From NCBI GenBank assembly GCA_963978895.1, contig OZ022243.1, positions 8,128,043 through 8,192,042 of the forward strand: a stretch of 64,000 nt of DNA, written 5' to 3'. A program made the translations under genes and the position numbers. The notes under the pieces were generated by a model. That model made no database searches. It had not been told where the DNA came from and was given only the letters and a program-made list of their open reading frames with translations. Source of the DNA: Erpobdella octoculata. Lineage: Eukaryota > Annelida > Clitellata > Hirudinida > Erpobdellidae. Shown here one piece after another: positions 12,432 through 25,250 of this stretch. Position 1 is the first letter of the stretch. Each line of letters starts with the position of its first letter.

Positions 12432-12717
12432 CTGTGGTTTAATTAACGTCTGTATCTGTCAGTTAGACAATTTAGACGGTATGTATGTTTGAGTGTTTGG
12501 TGACGTGTTTATGTTGGCTTTGAGGAAGGGAGGCCACCGAAAACACAAGGTTTTCGTGGGCACAAGGCTCGACTCACTCCAGCCCGCCAACTAATGAAGT
12601 GCAATAAGTTGGACAAGGACCGGCAAATCCACCTCCCCAGCAGCTAGCAATTTAAACCAGCCTCGGATGATCCTCATAGGCTATGGTATCGCTCCACCTG
12701 CAAGCTCCCTCGCGTTC
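12432..12717 (-). mobile_element. SINE-1 copy a with 14-bp TSD
   Basis: This is a 286-bp SINE-like element. On the minus strand its head contains GGAGCGATACCATAGCC and CTATGAGGATCATCCGAGGC. Its body contains CGGTCCTTGTCCAACTTATT and its tail CAGACGTTAATTAAACCACAG. It is bounded by ATAAAAAGAACTGT (12418-12431) and ATAAAAAAAACTGT (12718-12731), a 14-bp TSD with one mismatch. TAGCCTATGAGG fits a degenerate Pol III A-box, but no B-box sits at normal spacing. Related copies lie at 17.73, 22.60 and 26.13 kb. It has no coding capacity. Confidence 0.85.
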
Positions 12718-12731
12718 ATAAAAAAAACTGT

Positions 12732-13060
12732 AAAACAAAACACTTATACATATAGGATATCTTTAAAAAGATGGTGTTTTAATAATGCCAGTAAAAATTT
12801 ACCAAGTAAAGTACATATAATTATGATAAATAGTTTCACGTACTTCAAAGATTCAATCAATTTACAGCCCTTTAAATTTTAACTATTTTTTAATTATAAA
12901 ACTATTTATTTTGTTATTATTTTTTTATTTATAATTTTGTAGTAAGGTTTTAACGTTAATTGTTAAACAATAGTTATGCGTATGAATAAAGAGCTACAAT
13001 AAAATTAGTTTTTATTTCAATTCTTTTGCGTATCAAGCATCTAGAACGTCATTATTCTCA
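12732..13060 (+). repeat. Repeat fragments shared with 13.40 kb and 11.83 kb
   Basis: AAAACACTTATACATATAGG and the following 90 bp recur at about 13408-13505. The part from about 12937 repeats the 11.83-kb unit. The duplicated pieces show that 11.8-14.65 kb was built by repeated insertion of the same families. Confidence 0.6.
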
Positions 13061-13062
13061 CT

Positions 13063-13385
13063 CAATTGAATTTTTTTAATTTATTATTGACTCATATCAC
13101 CTTTCGATGTTTAAGTCACGTCATAAAATAATAAAATAAATAGTCAACATAACGTCTGAAAAATAATAAAAAGAAAAAAAAGAAAAATAATAGTTATTTC
13201 TTTTTTTTCATCCTTTCGTCTTCAGTAGTTTCATTTGTTGTTACTTTTTCTGTTCTTGTTTTCTATGTGAGCTAAAATTCTTTCTGAATGGCCCATTTAT
13301 AAAAAGCGTTTCTGAGTTTTTTATGCACAAGTATATTTTCAGTTGTTGGAGGAATTTTCTTATTTAAGCAGGATTTATTGAGCAG
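13063..13385 (-). pseudogene. LINE-A 3' end, second copy
   Basis: On the minus strand it contains a decayed ORF2 C-terminus (CLNKKIPPTTENIL, then an RNAFYKW-type stretch with a stop), followed by the same 3' UTR as the 14.2-kb copy (CAGACGTTATGTTGACTA, AAGGTGATATGAGTCAATAA). It is 5'-truncated and has no RT motifs. Confidence 0.7.
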
Positions 13386-13499
13386 CATCACTCACTTGAA
13401 CTGTACAACAAAACACTTATACATATAGGATATCTTCAAAAGATGGTGTTTTATTAATGCCAGTAGAAATTTACCAAGTACATATAATTATAATAAACA

Positions 13500-14100
13500 G
13501 CTCTGACCTTTTACACGCGATTTAGAAAACTATTCCTCCTAATATGGCCCCCTAGGCAACGAGCGGAAGTTAAACCAGTTTTATTCTATATAAATTAATA
13601 AACTTGATGGTTTATTAACTCGACGATTTTTTTCTATGTATTCAATAACTGAAAATGCTGTCGTTTTCTTAGTATATATATTTGTATATCTTTTTCACCA
13701 GTTCTTCCAAGTGTTTTCTAAATAGCCGCTTGCAATAATTTTTCTATGGTTTGTCTCACAGGTGAGAAAACAGTGAGAACAGTTTTGCGAGAATATTGCC
13801 GCTTTTTCAAATGTTTTCTTTTTCCTAATCGATACACCGAGGTATTTAAAACTGAGGCCATGACAATGAAGATTGACCTGGCTTCCAAATTCATGCATAT
13901 TTTACTTTTTGGAGAGGTGTTTTCTATACACCCATAGTAATGTCACTAAGTTGAGATTACCAAATTTGCAAATAAAAAACGATTTTAAATTCTGATGGTA
14001 ATTACAGTGTGAATACTGAGCTTTCAATAAACTCAATTTAATTAATACATTTTCTATTTTACTTCTTGTCTACTGTATTTTTGTTTAAGACAGCATTAGC
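13500..14100. other. Intervening DNA, no feature recognised
   Basis: Short overlapping frames on both strands at 13.7-13.9 kb show no recognisable domain. Nothing more can be supported. Confidence 0.35.
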
Positions 14101-14207
14101 GCGCATGTGCCCTTCACCGTTATAGTGCTTGCGGTACCTTTTAGCGCCCGCGTCAACTGCACATCTTAAGTAGATGGCGCGTTATTAGCACACTACAAGT
14201 CTCTTCT

Positions 14208-14645
14208 TTTTAGTTTATTATTGGCTCATATCACCTTTCGATGTTTAAGTCACGTCATAAAATAATAAAACAAATAGTCAACATAACGTCTGGAAATAAT
14301 AAAAAGAAAAAAAAGGAAAATAATAGTAGTTTCATTTGTTGCTACTTTTTCTGTCTTTGTTTTCTATATGAGCTGGAATTCTTTCTGAATGACCCATTTG
14401 TAAACAGCGTTTCTGAGGTTTTTTATGTAGAAGTATGTTTTCAGTTGGTGGAGGAATTTTCTTATTTAAGCAGTGTTTATTGATGTAGTTATGAAGTGGA
14501 GCTCTCTTTGGACAAGATTGTAAGAAGTGGTCGAGTGTTTCTGGAATATCACATATGTCGCAGTGACCAGTGGGATGAAGATTCATAGATTTAAGTCGTC
14601 TGTTTAGAAGAATTCGATTTAACCGAAGTCTAGATAGAAAGACAT
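14208..14645 (-). pseudogene. LINE-A ORF2 C-terminus with 3' UTR
   Basis: From about 14645 down to 14430 the minus strand encodes SRLRLNRILLNRRLKSMNLH, then CDICDIPETLDHFLQSCP and CLNKKIPPPTEN. The Cys-x2-Cys...His-x4-Cys arrangement next to an ETLDHFL motif is the Zn-knuckle-like end of non-LTR reverse transcriptases. A frameshift near 14420 moves the real ending (RNAVYKWVIQKEFQ) out of the long open frame. The 3' UTR follows and ends in AATAATAAAC. It is truncated at the 5' side and non-functional. It is the best-preserved member of the LINE-A copies in this block. Confidence 0.8.
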
Positions 14646-15280
14646 AAAAATGAATGTATATATGTATTTCGAATTATCCAAGCATCAAATGTAAACGGCC
14701 AAACAGATTTTATTAAACTTTAGAACACTTATGTAAGTTATTTATGCGGTGGTTTGTGTCAAGTTTAAAAAAAAAAAAGTTAATCCGTTAGTGTTTTATG
14801 AACGAAAAACGTTTCGGTCAGCGGTTGTAACAGGCTGTAAGGAGAAGTAAATTTTTTTCTCCAAAATAAGAATAAAAATAAATTAATCTATAGTTAAATT
14901 ATAAAAAAATGAATAATTTTTTATCAGTTGTAAATATAAATATTAAAAAAAAATTGTGTGTTGTTTAGTGGCGCCTGATATCTTTGTTTTGATTTCATCG
15001 GACTACCGAGTTCTTTTCTTTTCGAAAATACAGCTCTGATATTGGTGGTTTATAATTTGATATTTAGGTTTTCAAAAAGTTAATTTTTAAATACAGCTAG
15101 CTTTGTTTTTTAGCGTTTTTTTAAATTTCAGGTGATATCAGTGTAAGAAAGTTTCAGGACTTATTACTAAATTTTAGTATTTTAGTTTAGTTTTTATTTA
15201 GTAATTTAGTTTGTAATCTTTCATTTTAACGGCCGGATGTGTGAAAGATTAATACATTCTCGGCTATAACTAGCTAATTA
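14646..15280. other. AT-rich DNA, possible Helitron leader remnant at start
   Basis: Near 14647 the motif ATAAAAATGAATGTATATAT resembles the start of the Helitron 5' leader at 739 without its TC terminus. The rest is unassigned. Confidence 0.3.
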
Positions 15281-15378
15281 GAGTTAAGGTTAGGGTTAGG
15301 AATAGGGTTTGGGTTAAGGTTGAAATAGGCCAATTTTATTGCAAAAATCGGACCCATCCGCTAAAGTGAAAGACAACC
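15225..15378. repeat. Possible MITE containing TTAGGG-like units
   Basis: A GTTAAGGTTAGGGTTAGG tract at 15283-15325 lies between loosely inverted flanks: CGGCCGGATGTGTGAAAG on the left, and GGACCCATCCGCTAAAG on the right. Degenerate GGTTAG strings of this kind are common inside DNA transposons. No TSD was confirmed. Confidence 0.3.
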
Positions 15379-17600
15379 ACTTTTTGTTTGACAGTTTACG
15401 AATGTGAGTGGTTTTATTTACCACGTTCTGATTGTTACATTTTTTCTTATTTTTTTGTTTTTTCTTAACTCTGAACATTTGTTTTATAATTTTATAAAAA
15501 TAGTTTAAATAATGTGATTTAGTATGTCTAAAAATATACCTATTTCAGTTCAACAATTAAATCTTTTATTTGATTTGAATGACTGTGAACATACTCACAT
15601 TTTAAAATTTAACAAAGCATAAAAAACCAAGTAATGTGCAGTGAATTTTTCTGATTATGTCAGTTGAAAATTAAATTTTATCAAATATGTTACTTATTTA
15701 GAAATTCAGTTTTGCTCAATATTAGCTAACTAAACTGGAAATTTTAGTAAATAATGTAAATGGTACTGGAAAAATGCGTCTTATGCTTCTGAAAAATCAC
15801 AAAAAACATATATTTTGAAAACAAATAAAACCTCATATCAGCAATATATTGACATAATACAAACGTTTTTATTACTTATTTCTACTTCGGGTTTCATAAA
15901 CAATAATAAAACACATATTTCAACATCTATTATTACAAGTCACCGGTGACCTAAGTTACCTTTAAATCCGATAGGATCACTGGCAACCCTTACCAATTAA
16001 GTGAACTACATACAAATTATGATCCATTTTTAATTTGTATTTTGCAAAAGTCAGGTTAACAAGTTCACAAAATTTAGCTTTCATGTGTTTTGTTTTCAAA
16101 AATATTTTGTGCTATTATAAAACCTGGTCCAAGCAAAAAACGAAGTTTTTTTAAACACGCTTTTTAATTTTTTTGTTATGCAAATTGATTTTTAATGCAA
16201 AAATAATAAGTCATTGTTTTAATTTTTTTAATATAAAATCGGATTAATTTATTGTTACCGAATATACACCTGCTTGAAAAAAATACACTTTTTATAACCA
16301 TTAAAAGTGCCTTAAGAAAGTTTTAGAAAATGCGATAAAACAAACAACTAACAACATACAAAAAAGCAAGTTAATATCAGCGTTGCAAAACAATGTAAAA
16401 AACCCATAGAAAACAAGGAGTTAAGTTAAAACGTTTATGCTGAGCTCCAGAAGTATACACCTCTATGCAGAGCTCAGAGAAAACATACAAAAAAACGGCA
16501 CTCAAGTCTATTTAACATTATTTCGAAAACGTCTGTATAGAATGCACAAAATTATAGACAAATTGTGTTTTTATATATTGATTCAAAAGTTTCATATTTT
16601 TTGAATTTTCACGTCTTTTACATATCAACTATTTTAAAAAACTGTTTTTTTATTGTGTAGAGTATTTATTTTTTATTTTATATTTATTACAAAAATCTGT
16701 ATTAGCTGAAATTGTTTTTTTTAAATTTGTGCATTATATATAGATACTTTTTTTAATTTTAGGTTGCGTTTAAACTTGTCTCTTGCAGAATCTGAAAAGT
16801 TAAAACCCGTAGGACTGAAGATGGGAACACAAATTGAGGTTATTTACATAAGCAATCCTCTTATCTTAAAACAGTTATTCAAAACAATTTTCAATGGGTT
16901 GGACGATGACAGCAAAAACAACTAAACATACTATCAACCATGTGTAAGAGTATATTAATTAAAATAGAAAAATATTTCTACCCGCCAAATTTGATCAAGA
17001 AAATGTTAAGCTCTAATTTTTGTTAGCTGATTGATCGCATGCAGATTTCTATTGGAATGTTGTGTTCATGTGTATGTGTATGTGCTAATGTTTGTGTGCG
17101 TGTGCTTGCATGGAAACTAATATTTTGTTGTTTATTTGTACTGGCGTCACGAATTTTAGCGCAATGATGTATGTGTTGCGTGAAACTTATACTGTTGCGT
17201 TTTGTGTCTTTATATATTTGCATGTAATTACATAAACCTACATCTTATGGAAATAAAAAAGTTAGTCTATATTTTGTGAGTTGGATTGAAAAAGTAACAA
17301 AAACTGGTTAATGTTCATGCGTTTTTAAAAACTTTTATCAAGAAATCTGCTACCTGTAGAGGAAAGAGAAAATGCAAAATAAGAAAACAAAGTAAAAAAA
17401 AATAGAGTAAAAAACTGGAAAAAAGAAAGAAAGAAGAGAAAGTTAAGATATACCGAGAGAAAAGCTCCTAAAAATATCTTATATGCGTAGCATGCCTTAC
17501 CGCTATTATTGTAATCCGACAATAGAGAGTGATATTGAAAGAGATTTGAGCTTGTTAAAAATAGATTTAAATTCAGCTAATAAACTAACACAATGTTTAT
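15379..17600. other. AT-rich DNA, no feature recognised
   Basis: More than 2 kb without a convincing coding region or bounded repeat. The minus-strand frame near 17.1 kb is His/Thr-rich, caused by a TGTG-type simple tract. Confidence 0.4.
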
Positions 17601-17604
17601 TAGT

Positions 17605-17638
17605 TTTGAAATTGTACAAAGTTGGCTGGGTCCGTTAG
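17605..17638 (+). mobile_element. Helitron 3' terminus fragment
   Basis: GCTGGGTCCGTTAG is followed by T at 17639, matching the 3' end GCTGGGTCCGCTAG at 38676-38689. The Helitron CTRR-type end is present as TTAG. No body or 5' end of the same element is seen upstream. Confidence 0.5.
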
Positions 17639-17726
17639 TTTAAAATAAATAAATTTTTTCAGCAAACACCTTTGTAAATAAGTCAGCGAAATGATAAATG
17701 AACGCAGTTGTAGCAATGTTTAGCTT

Positions 17727-18373
<647 letters not shown>

Positions 18374-18382
18374 GTTTAGCTT

Positions 18383-21300
18383 GCAGTTTTTTTCATTTAA
18401 TGAAAATATTTAATTTACGTTATTAGACGAAACTTTAGTTATAATGTGTAGTAGTGTAAAAAATCCAGATCTATTCAAGGCTTAATTTTATTTTCACACG
18501 AAGTTGCAAGTGCGGTCTAGTTGATATTCTGAAAGAGCCAATTAAAACTAAACATATAATAACTTGTTTTGACTATCACAAAACCAAACTTCTTTGTGCA
18601 AATGTTTTGGTTCTTTTTTTAAAATTGAAAAAAAATTAAACAACGGACATGACAATTATGAGAACGATTTCATCAAAATAATTAGAAGAAAAAAAAACAA
18701 AAACAGTTTCCATGTTTGTCTTAAGGGAGTTAGCCCACGCTAACTAACAACCTATGAAAGACAATTTCAGATATAAATGCTGTTCTAAAACGCACTGCAA
18801 TGTTTGTTTTTTATCAAACAATCAAACAAGTGACTTTAAAAAAATCAAGTTTTGTACTAACATATTACCACAATTTCATCAATTGTTTGAGAAATTAATT
18901 GTTTTAAGCCGTTCTTTTTGCTCATTATTGTCTACAAACTTTTTGAATTTATCAATTAGAAATTCTACTGAAGAGCAGTAAAAGCACTGAAAATGAAACA
19001 TGTTTTTGGTTGAATTATGCTGCTGTTTTTTGTTAGTCGCAACATTATATCAACAAAAGATTAAATTTTTTACTTCACAAGGTTACCAGATTTATATTGT
19101 TGTTACCACTCCAAAGTGTGTGCTTATAATCCAGTGATTCCCACGTTTGTTCTACCGAGGAAATCTAGTTCTTTTGTTTACATGTTTCTTGAGGTCTATA
19201 ATTTTTACACTGACATTTTGTATTTTTTTTAGAAATTACAATGAACAATTTCATAGCCGCATTGTAGTACAACCTATGGACGTTTATTGAATAGGTCATT
19301 AAAAATAACTCAGTTTAAAATTTTTTTTTACAACGCTTTTCTTAATTGACTTCCTTGCATATCAACAAAACTTTACAATCAAATTTTATATGGTTTTGTA
19401 TTTGTTTAAACAAAAAAATTAGAATTCAATTCACTTCATTTTATTCAATCATTTATTTTATCCATTAAACTTTGCATAGGGTTTTTAGTACTTTAATAAA
19501 ATAATTGCGTCACAGCTACTTGTAGCTAGAGACAAGGATTGCAAGCCGATGTGAAACAATAACATGAAGCTCTAACACTAACTCAAACTAAACAACAAGA
19601 TGTTTTGACCCATGCACATCTAAGCAATAGTAGAATTTATTATTTTTAATCCAGATTTATTATTTAACTTCATTGTTTGTTATTAACACAACTGGGACAG
19701 AAACTATACAAAAACCGCTGCACTAAAGCTTCACACAACCCACATTTAAGCTTTCACCGTTTTTTAACTGATGGTGTTTTGTACAAATACAAGTAATTGT
19801 TTAAAACAACTATATTGTAATTTTACAAATTTTTCAGTTATCTACTAGCAAATAATAGGTGTTTAATAATCTTTTAAACAATATTTTTGCAATGTTGAAA
19901 ATTGATCATTACGTTTTTCTTACAAGCTAATTTGAGTTTTCCAGCAGACATAGAAACATGAATTAATAAGCAAGTTGATCCTGGTGGTAAAGTGATGGTT
20001 GCGATTTGTGCTTATGAAATAGCAATTTTAGTATAATTGTTTTTTAATGTTTTTTCAACATTAGGGCTTGGAAAAAATTATGTCAAATTTTTTTGTTTTT
20101 TTTCTAAAGGAAAACATTCATTTTTTTTGGTCAATAGCAACTAATTTTCTTGGTTTTTTTCAACTAGGATCTAAAACATACAATTTCATTTTAGCATGCA
20201 TATATCAACACGCTACGTTTTAGTAGACATAAAATTGACATATGTTTGACCCATTTTAAAATTATTATTGTTATAATAAAGTTTCCAACATATAGGCTAT
20301 GAAATAATTAACATTAGTTTCATTAGTCAAACATAATGTAATTTCTAAAAACAACAATTAGTAAGTTATTGATTCAGATTATTTAGTTGAACAGCAATGT
20401 CATTGACATTTCTACTGTTGTGTCTCAATTTTCTCAAAACTAAATGTTTGTATAAAATCAACTAAAACGTGTATTTTAGTTTATATTCATGTAAATGTTG
20501 ATTTGTTGAATATAATTTTAATGATAATTGAGAAAACACAGTAAACTGACTTAACTCCACCTTGGGCACGTTTATACTGTGTTAAACTAAGTAAGTTGTA
20601 TATATTTGACGATAATATAGTTAGTTTCAAGATTGAATGATTTGATTAAGCTTTAAGAAATATAAATTGACTACAAAAATCATTACTAAATAAACATTTG
20701 TTCAGGAACTGTTTTTCAACAAAATAAATAAAAACACAAACTTTACAACTTTAGAACTGTAAAACATTGTGTTATTATCAATTTATTAGAGAAGGTTATT
20801 TTATGAAAAGTATTAACAAATATATTTACTTCTATGATTTTACTTTTTTCATCAAAAACAAAAGTCAGAACACTTATTGCAAAATGTCCGCTTTTACTAC
20901 TATTTGCAAATTCTCATTAAAAATGAGTAATCTTTTACAAAATCTGTTGTACAGTATAATTTTTTTAGCAATTTTGAAAAACCTGCAACAGTTTGTCTTT
21001 GATCAAATAAAAAATAAAAGCTAAAAATGTAGAGAAAAATGCAGAAAATATATATATATATTTTTTTTTATCAACAAAAATGAAAAATGAAATAATGATA
21101 ATAATAAATGGCAACTGCTCAACAAAGATACAACTATTTTCACTTGTTGTTATATTTGTTTTACAAACAACATCATAAATCCGTTATAATTAACTCACTT
21201 AAAACAAAAATGTGCTTAATTTATTAGTATAGTTATGACTTAGATCGTTTACACAAACAAGATGTACATATATCAAAACTAGCAGATTTGCCACCAACCT

Positions 21301-22030
21301 CCATGCTGGTATACAAAGACAAAAGTAAAGGCGGGATGATAATGACAGATTTTCAATTTTTATGAGTCGATGAGATCTAAAAAATAGCCAGAAAAATCAA
21401 AGTTTGTTTCCAAAAACATTTAAAAAAATTATTTTGAGCATAATCTAATACTTTATTTGTTAATTATGCCACCAGTTAATTTTAAACATTAACTATTTTT
21501 CAAGAACCTATATGATGAAATAGCGTAAACATTTTTTAGTAATGTAAAACTATTTCGAGGAAGCTTTGGCTGTTATTTCATCTCTGGCTTGTAAGGTTAA
21601 TGTTTTTGGTATGTTAATAAAAAAAACTTTGGTAATCAGCTTGCAATATTTAATTTGACTATCCCTACAAATATTAATATGTACTATCTAAACGTTTATA
21701 AAGTTATTTTAATTTTATTGACGAGGAATAAATATTTTCATAGTTCAGAATAATTTGCAGAATATCATTGAATCCAGCGGTCCTATACTTACAGTTATTA
21801 ATTGTGTTTTAACTAAATTTTGAATTACTTTGTCTATTTTAAACATTTACATCACATTTGTATATCTCATAACGCTACTGCAAACAATTGTTAGAGGAAT
21901 ATTTATTAGAATTTTAAAAGACACTTTAATGACTGGACACAGGCGTAAGAGACGGGGGCCAAGACTGCTAACGTTTAGTTTGCGTTGATAATTCAGTTTA
22001 TTTCTGTTCAAAGTTTATGCTTCGTATATG
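18383..22030. other. AT-rich DNA, no feature recognised
   Basis: Several 60-85-residue frames (for example 18754-18981 and 20767-21024) lack recognisable domains and have the low-complexity composition expected of AT-rich non-coding DNA. I do not call them genes. Confidence 0.4.
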
Positions 22031-22035
22031 CTGTG

Positions 22036-22136
22036 CTGACTGATTAACTGGCTGGCTATAAAGCTGGCTGCACGTCTAGCAGGCTAGCAGGTTAGCCGAC
22101 TGGCTAATTAGCTAGTTGGTTGATGAGCTATTTTTG
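22036..22136 (+). repeat. Degenerate CTGGCTAA-type tandem tract
   Basis: About 100 bp of loosely repeating GGCTAN/CTGGCT/GCTAGC units (ACTGGCTGGCTATAAAGC, GGCTAGCAGGTTAGCC). Its composition differs from the AT-rich surroundings. No element ends were found. Confidence 0.5.
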
Positions 22137-22597
22137 AGAAGTTGATAAGGTTTTGAGATAGGTTGGTAATTCACGTGCTCACCTCTATGTTTGGTAATTT
22201 TCACTTCTAAAATGTGTTCACAAGCTATTGTGCAAAACACATGACCGGCGGTGAATTTTGAGGACTTAAAAAAAATCTTGCATGAAAATCATACAGGCAA
22301 GCGCTGTTTTTGTCATCTTTGAAAAAACATAAAAAAAAAACTTTTTGTCGAACAGAAAATAAAACTGGTATATTAAAGCCTATGCATTGTTTTAACTAGA
22401 GTCAAAATCAGCAGCGTTTTCAAGATTGAAGATCTTTTATAGTTTTCGTAACTACAACTATTTTATATGTATCAGAAAAGCAATGAAAACCACCCAGAAT
22501 TAATTCTGGCAGAGCGTTGACAAGAAACTGCATGTTAAGATTAACTGATTGCATTAGTAAAACGTGAAGCGCAAAATGCGACCGCGCCAACCTTGAA

Positions 22598-22877
22598 TGT
22601 GCGTGTGTGCGTGGTTTGTTTAACGTCTGTATCTGTCAATAAGACAATTTAATCGGTATGTATGTTTGAGTGTTTGGTGACGTGCTTATGTTGGCGTTGA
22701 GGCCACTTAATGCACAAGGCTTTCGTGGGCACATGGCTCGACTCACTCCAGCCCGCCAACTACTAAGTGCAATAAATTGCACAAGGACCGGCAAATCGAC
22801 TTCCCATGCAGCTAGCAATTTTACCATCCTCGGATGATCCTCATAGGCTATGGTATCGCTCCGCCGCTTTCCTTTCA
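22598..22877 (-). mobile_element. SINE-1 copy c with 11-bp TSD
   Basis: The 280-bp copy lies between CCAACCTTGAA at 22587-22597 and the same 11 bp at 22878-22888. It has the same order of blocks as copy a on the minus strand: GGAGCGATACCATAGCC, then the CGGTCCTTGTGCAATTTATT region, then CAGACGTTAAACAAACCACG and a GCACACACGC-like tail. It is non-coding. Confidence 0.9.
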
Positions 22878-22888
22878 CCAACCTTGAA

Positions 22889-23320
22889 GTATATGCAACA
22901 CGTTATAAAGATGCATCATCCTTTTTGGCAGAGGTGTCTGCATTTTGAAAAATAATTATCCAATGTATTAGACTGCGTACGCAATTTTGTATCAATCATT
23001 TGAAGACGTTTTATAATGTATAATGTTTAGTTTTTCAAAAAGAGCGTTTGCTTATTATTTATAAGTTAACAGCAAAAATTTGTGTACATCACATTTGAGA
23101 CTGTTTCTAACATTTATTATTTGAACAGATGCTGCAGGTGTTTGCAATGCACGTTTTATAAATCAAACAACCAATGTTTCATTTAAATAAGTTATTTGAT
23201 ATTTTTTTATTTTACAGTTTAATATTTTTTAGAACCATTATAAAATTTAAAAATAAATTGTTTTCAAACTAAAAAAACAATCAAAAAAGAGAGAAAAAGA
23301 AAAAAAGGGGAGAAAAAAAT
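22889..23320. other. AT-rich DNA with hAT-like motif
   Basis: GGCAGAGGTGTCTGCATT at about 22929 resembles CAGTGGTGTCTGATTT at about 24326. It may be an old hAT-type terminus, but no partner end was found. Confidence 0.3.
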
Positions 23321-23329
23321 ACAGAAATA

Positions 23330-24365
23330 AAACTACACAAAATGATGTGGAATCCAAATAGTGGCCTATATTATAAAATAAAGTAACCTTAAGTAAAGTA
23401 ACCAACAAATAGTCTTGTCTAATGCCAGTTATTTACAAACTTAATTAATTTGTGATGCTTATATATACAGTTGATTTGCTGCTGTTTAGATTTATCGCAA
23501 GACTTTAAAGTAATAAAATTTTAAAATAAAACGTTTTAAAACTGAAAAAAAAACAAATAAAAAAGAACGAGAAAAAAGGGAAAAGAGAAAAACAGTAAAT
23601 ACAATTTTAGTATACGAAGTGGAATTCAACTATAAAAATAGTATAGTAAAATAAAAGTAAAAAAAGACGAACAACTAGTTTTTTTTGTCTATCCATCTGA
23701 GACATTCCTTTTTTGACCTTGGCTTTTTCCAAACTCCACACACATAATAACTTTTTCTTAAAGCCCAATTTACAATATCGATATAATATATAAATTTAAC
23801 ATTCTTCAAACGTTTTATATTATTGTATTATTTTTTTCTTTTGTTTTATATATTTAAATAATTATTTCATAATTATTAGCAATTAAAGTTATAATTTTTT
23901 TTTATTTTGTCAATATATTTTGATAAAGGTGACAATTTTTTGTTTAAAGCAAACCACATATAGCACAAAATATAACCAAAACTGTGAACATCATGCCTTC
24001 AATATCTTCATTCAAACTTTATAATATAATAAAACACAAAGTATTTGTTAATAATAACTTATAGTTACAAATCCTTTATAATTTGTTTTAATAATGTGTA
24101 TGCATTGATTAGATCAAAATAAAAAAATTGCAGGAAGCTCAAAGCTCTCTAGTCTCTGTAATTACAAAAATACTTATAGTGATTGAAAGAAATATTTGGT
24201 AATTTAAAATTTAGATATCGACAATTTTATTCAAAATCTGATAGAGTATTAGATAAGTAGACAGAACAAATATCAGCCTAGAGTTAATTGCAATACTTTA
24301 TGAAGGTTCCCTATTCTATAGACAGTGGTGTCTGATTTTTAAAAAGCAAATTTTTGTAACCAAAG
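23330..24365 (+). repeat. Dispersed repeat R2
   Basis: Positions 23600-24010 and 24270-24360 match 35615-36010 and 36072-36175 (shared TGGA(A/T)TCCAACTA, AACTAGTC/TTTTTTTGTCT, AGCCTAGAG, then TTCTATRGACAGTGG). A second partial copy of the first 100 bp lies at 23330-23430 (ATGTGGAATCCAAATAGTG). Similarity is patchy and old. No coding potential was seen. The right edge near ACAGTGGTGTCT could be the true terminus. Confidence 0.65.
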
Positions 24366-25250
24366 GATTAGTAAATATTTTCACTAGTTTTACAAAAATA
24401 CAGTTTAATATCTGGTTTACTTTGATGTCTGTTTTTATGCTTATTTTTTTTGTTTTTAAAAAAGGTGAATAAAAAACGCGTGATTTCTATTGTTGAAAAC
24501 CCTATTTTGTTAAAATTAATTTTGCTAAAAACTGTTAAACAAAACTGTCACATTCAAACTCACAACAGATTTTTTTTTCAAACGTTACAATCTTATTAAA
24601 ACAATTTGAACATTTTAAGGTTGCTGTTAGAATTAATGTTATTAGATTTTGAATATAATTTTTAACATAAATCCTTTGTGAGATACACTGAGAGAGTTCT
24701 TGAATTTGTTATGCTATCTAATAAAAACGCTTAATAAATTTAATCTTGATTTATTTAGATGCATAACATAAATTAGATTTGGATCGGGTTGAAACAACTT
24801 CTATCTTCTTAAAATTGAGTGTTTTGTTTAGTACCAGTATAAAATAATTTAATGCCTGTAGAGAAATAAAAACAATATTTTTCAAAGTAAAAAACATTAT
24901 TAAAAATGCAAAAAATTATTTTATTAAAATGTTTTAAAAAACCCACTCTGGACATGATAACAGGTTTTAAAAACAACATGCAATTTTCTAAAGTACAAAT
25001 CAAGATTGATAACAGCATTTGAGATTGTTTGTAAAATCACATTCAGTTTCCATAGTACAGCAGTTTTGAACTTGTGGTATGCCACTCCAGGGTAACTCCA
25101 GTTGTCGCCAAGAAGTTCAAAACAAAGAAAAAACAAGTTGTTTTCAAGTAACATTGGTGAACAACTGAACTGTTTGCTAATGTTTGAATACATGCTTGAT
25201 TATATTTTACAGAATTATATCACATCGACTTTTAAAAAAGACGCTTGAAA
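24366..25250. other. AT-rich DNA, no feature recognised
   Basis: Short frames at 24.8-25.2 kb have no domain I recognise. Confidence 0.35.

Noticed and set aside
14241..14483. Plus-strand 80-residue frame
   Set aside because: It is antisense to the LINE-A fragment.
15283..15325. Interstitial telomere (TTAGGG)n
   Set aside because: Only a few degenerate units, in a MITE-like setting. No tandem array long enough for a telomere relic.
20767..21024. 85-residue frame as a host exon
   Set aside because: Composition is that of AT-rich non-coding DNA (Lys/Asn/Phe/Ile) with no domain or splice context.
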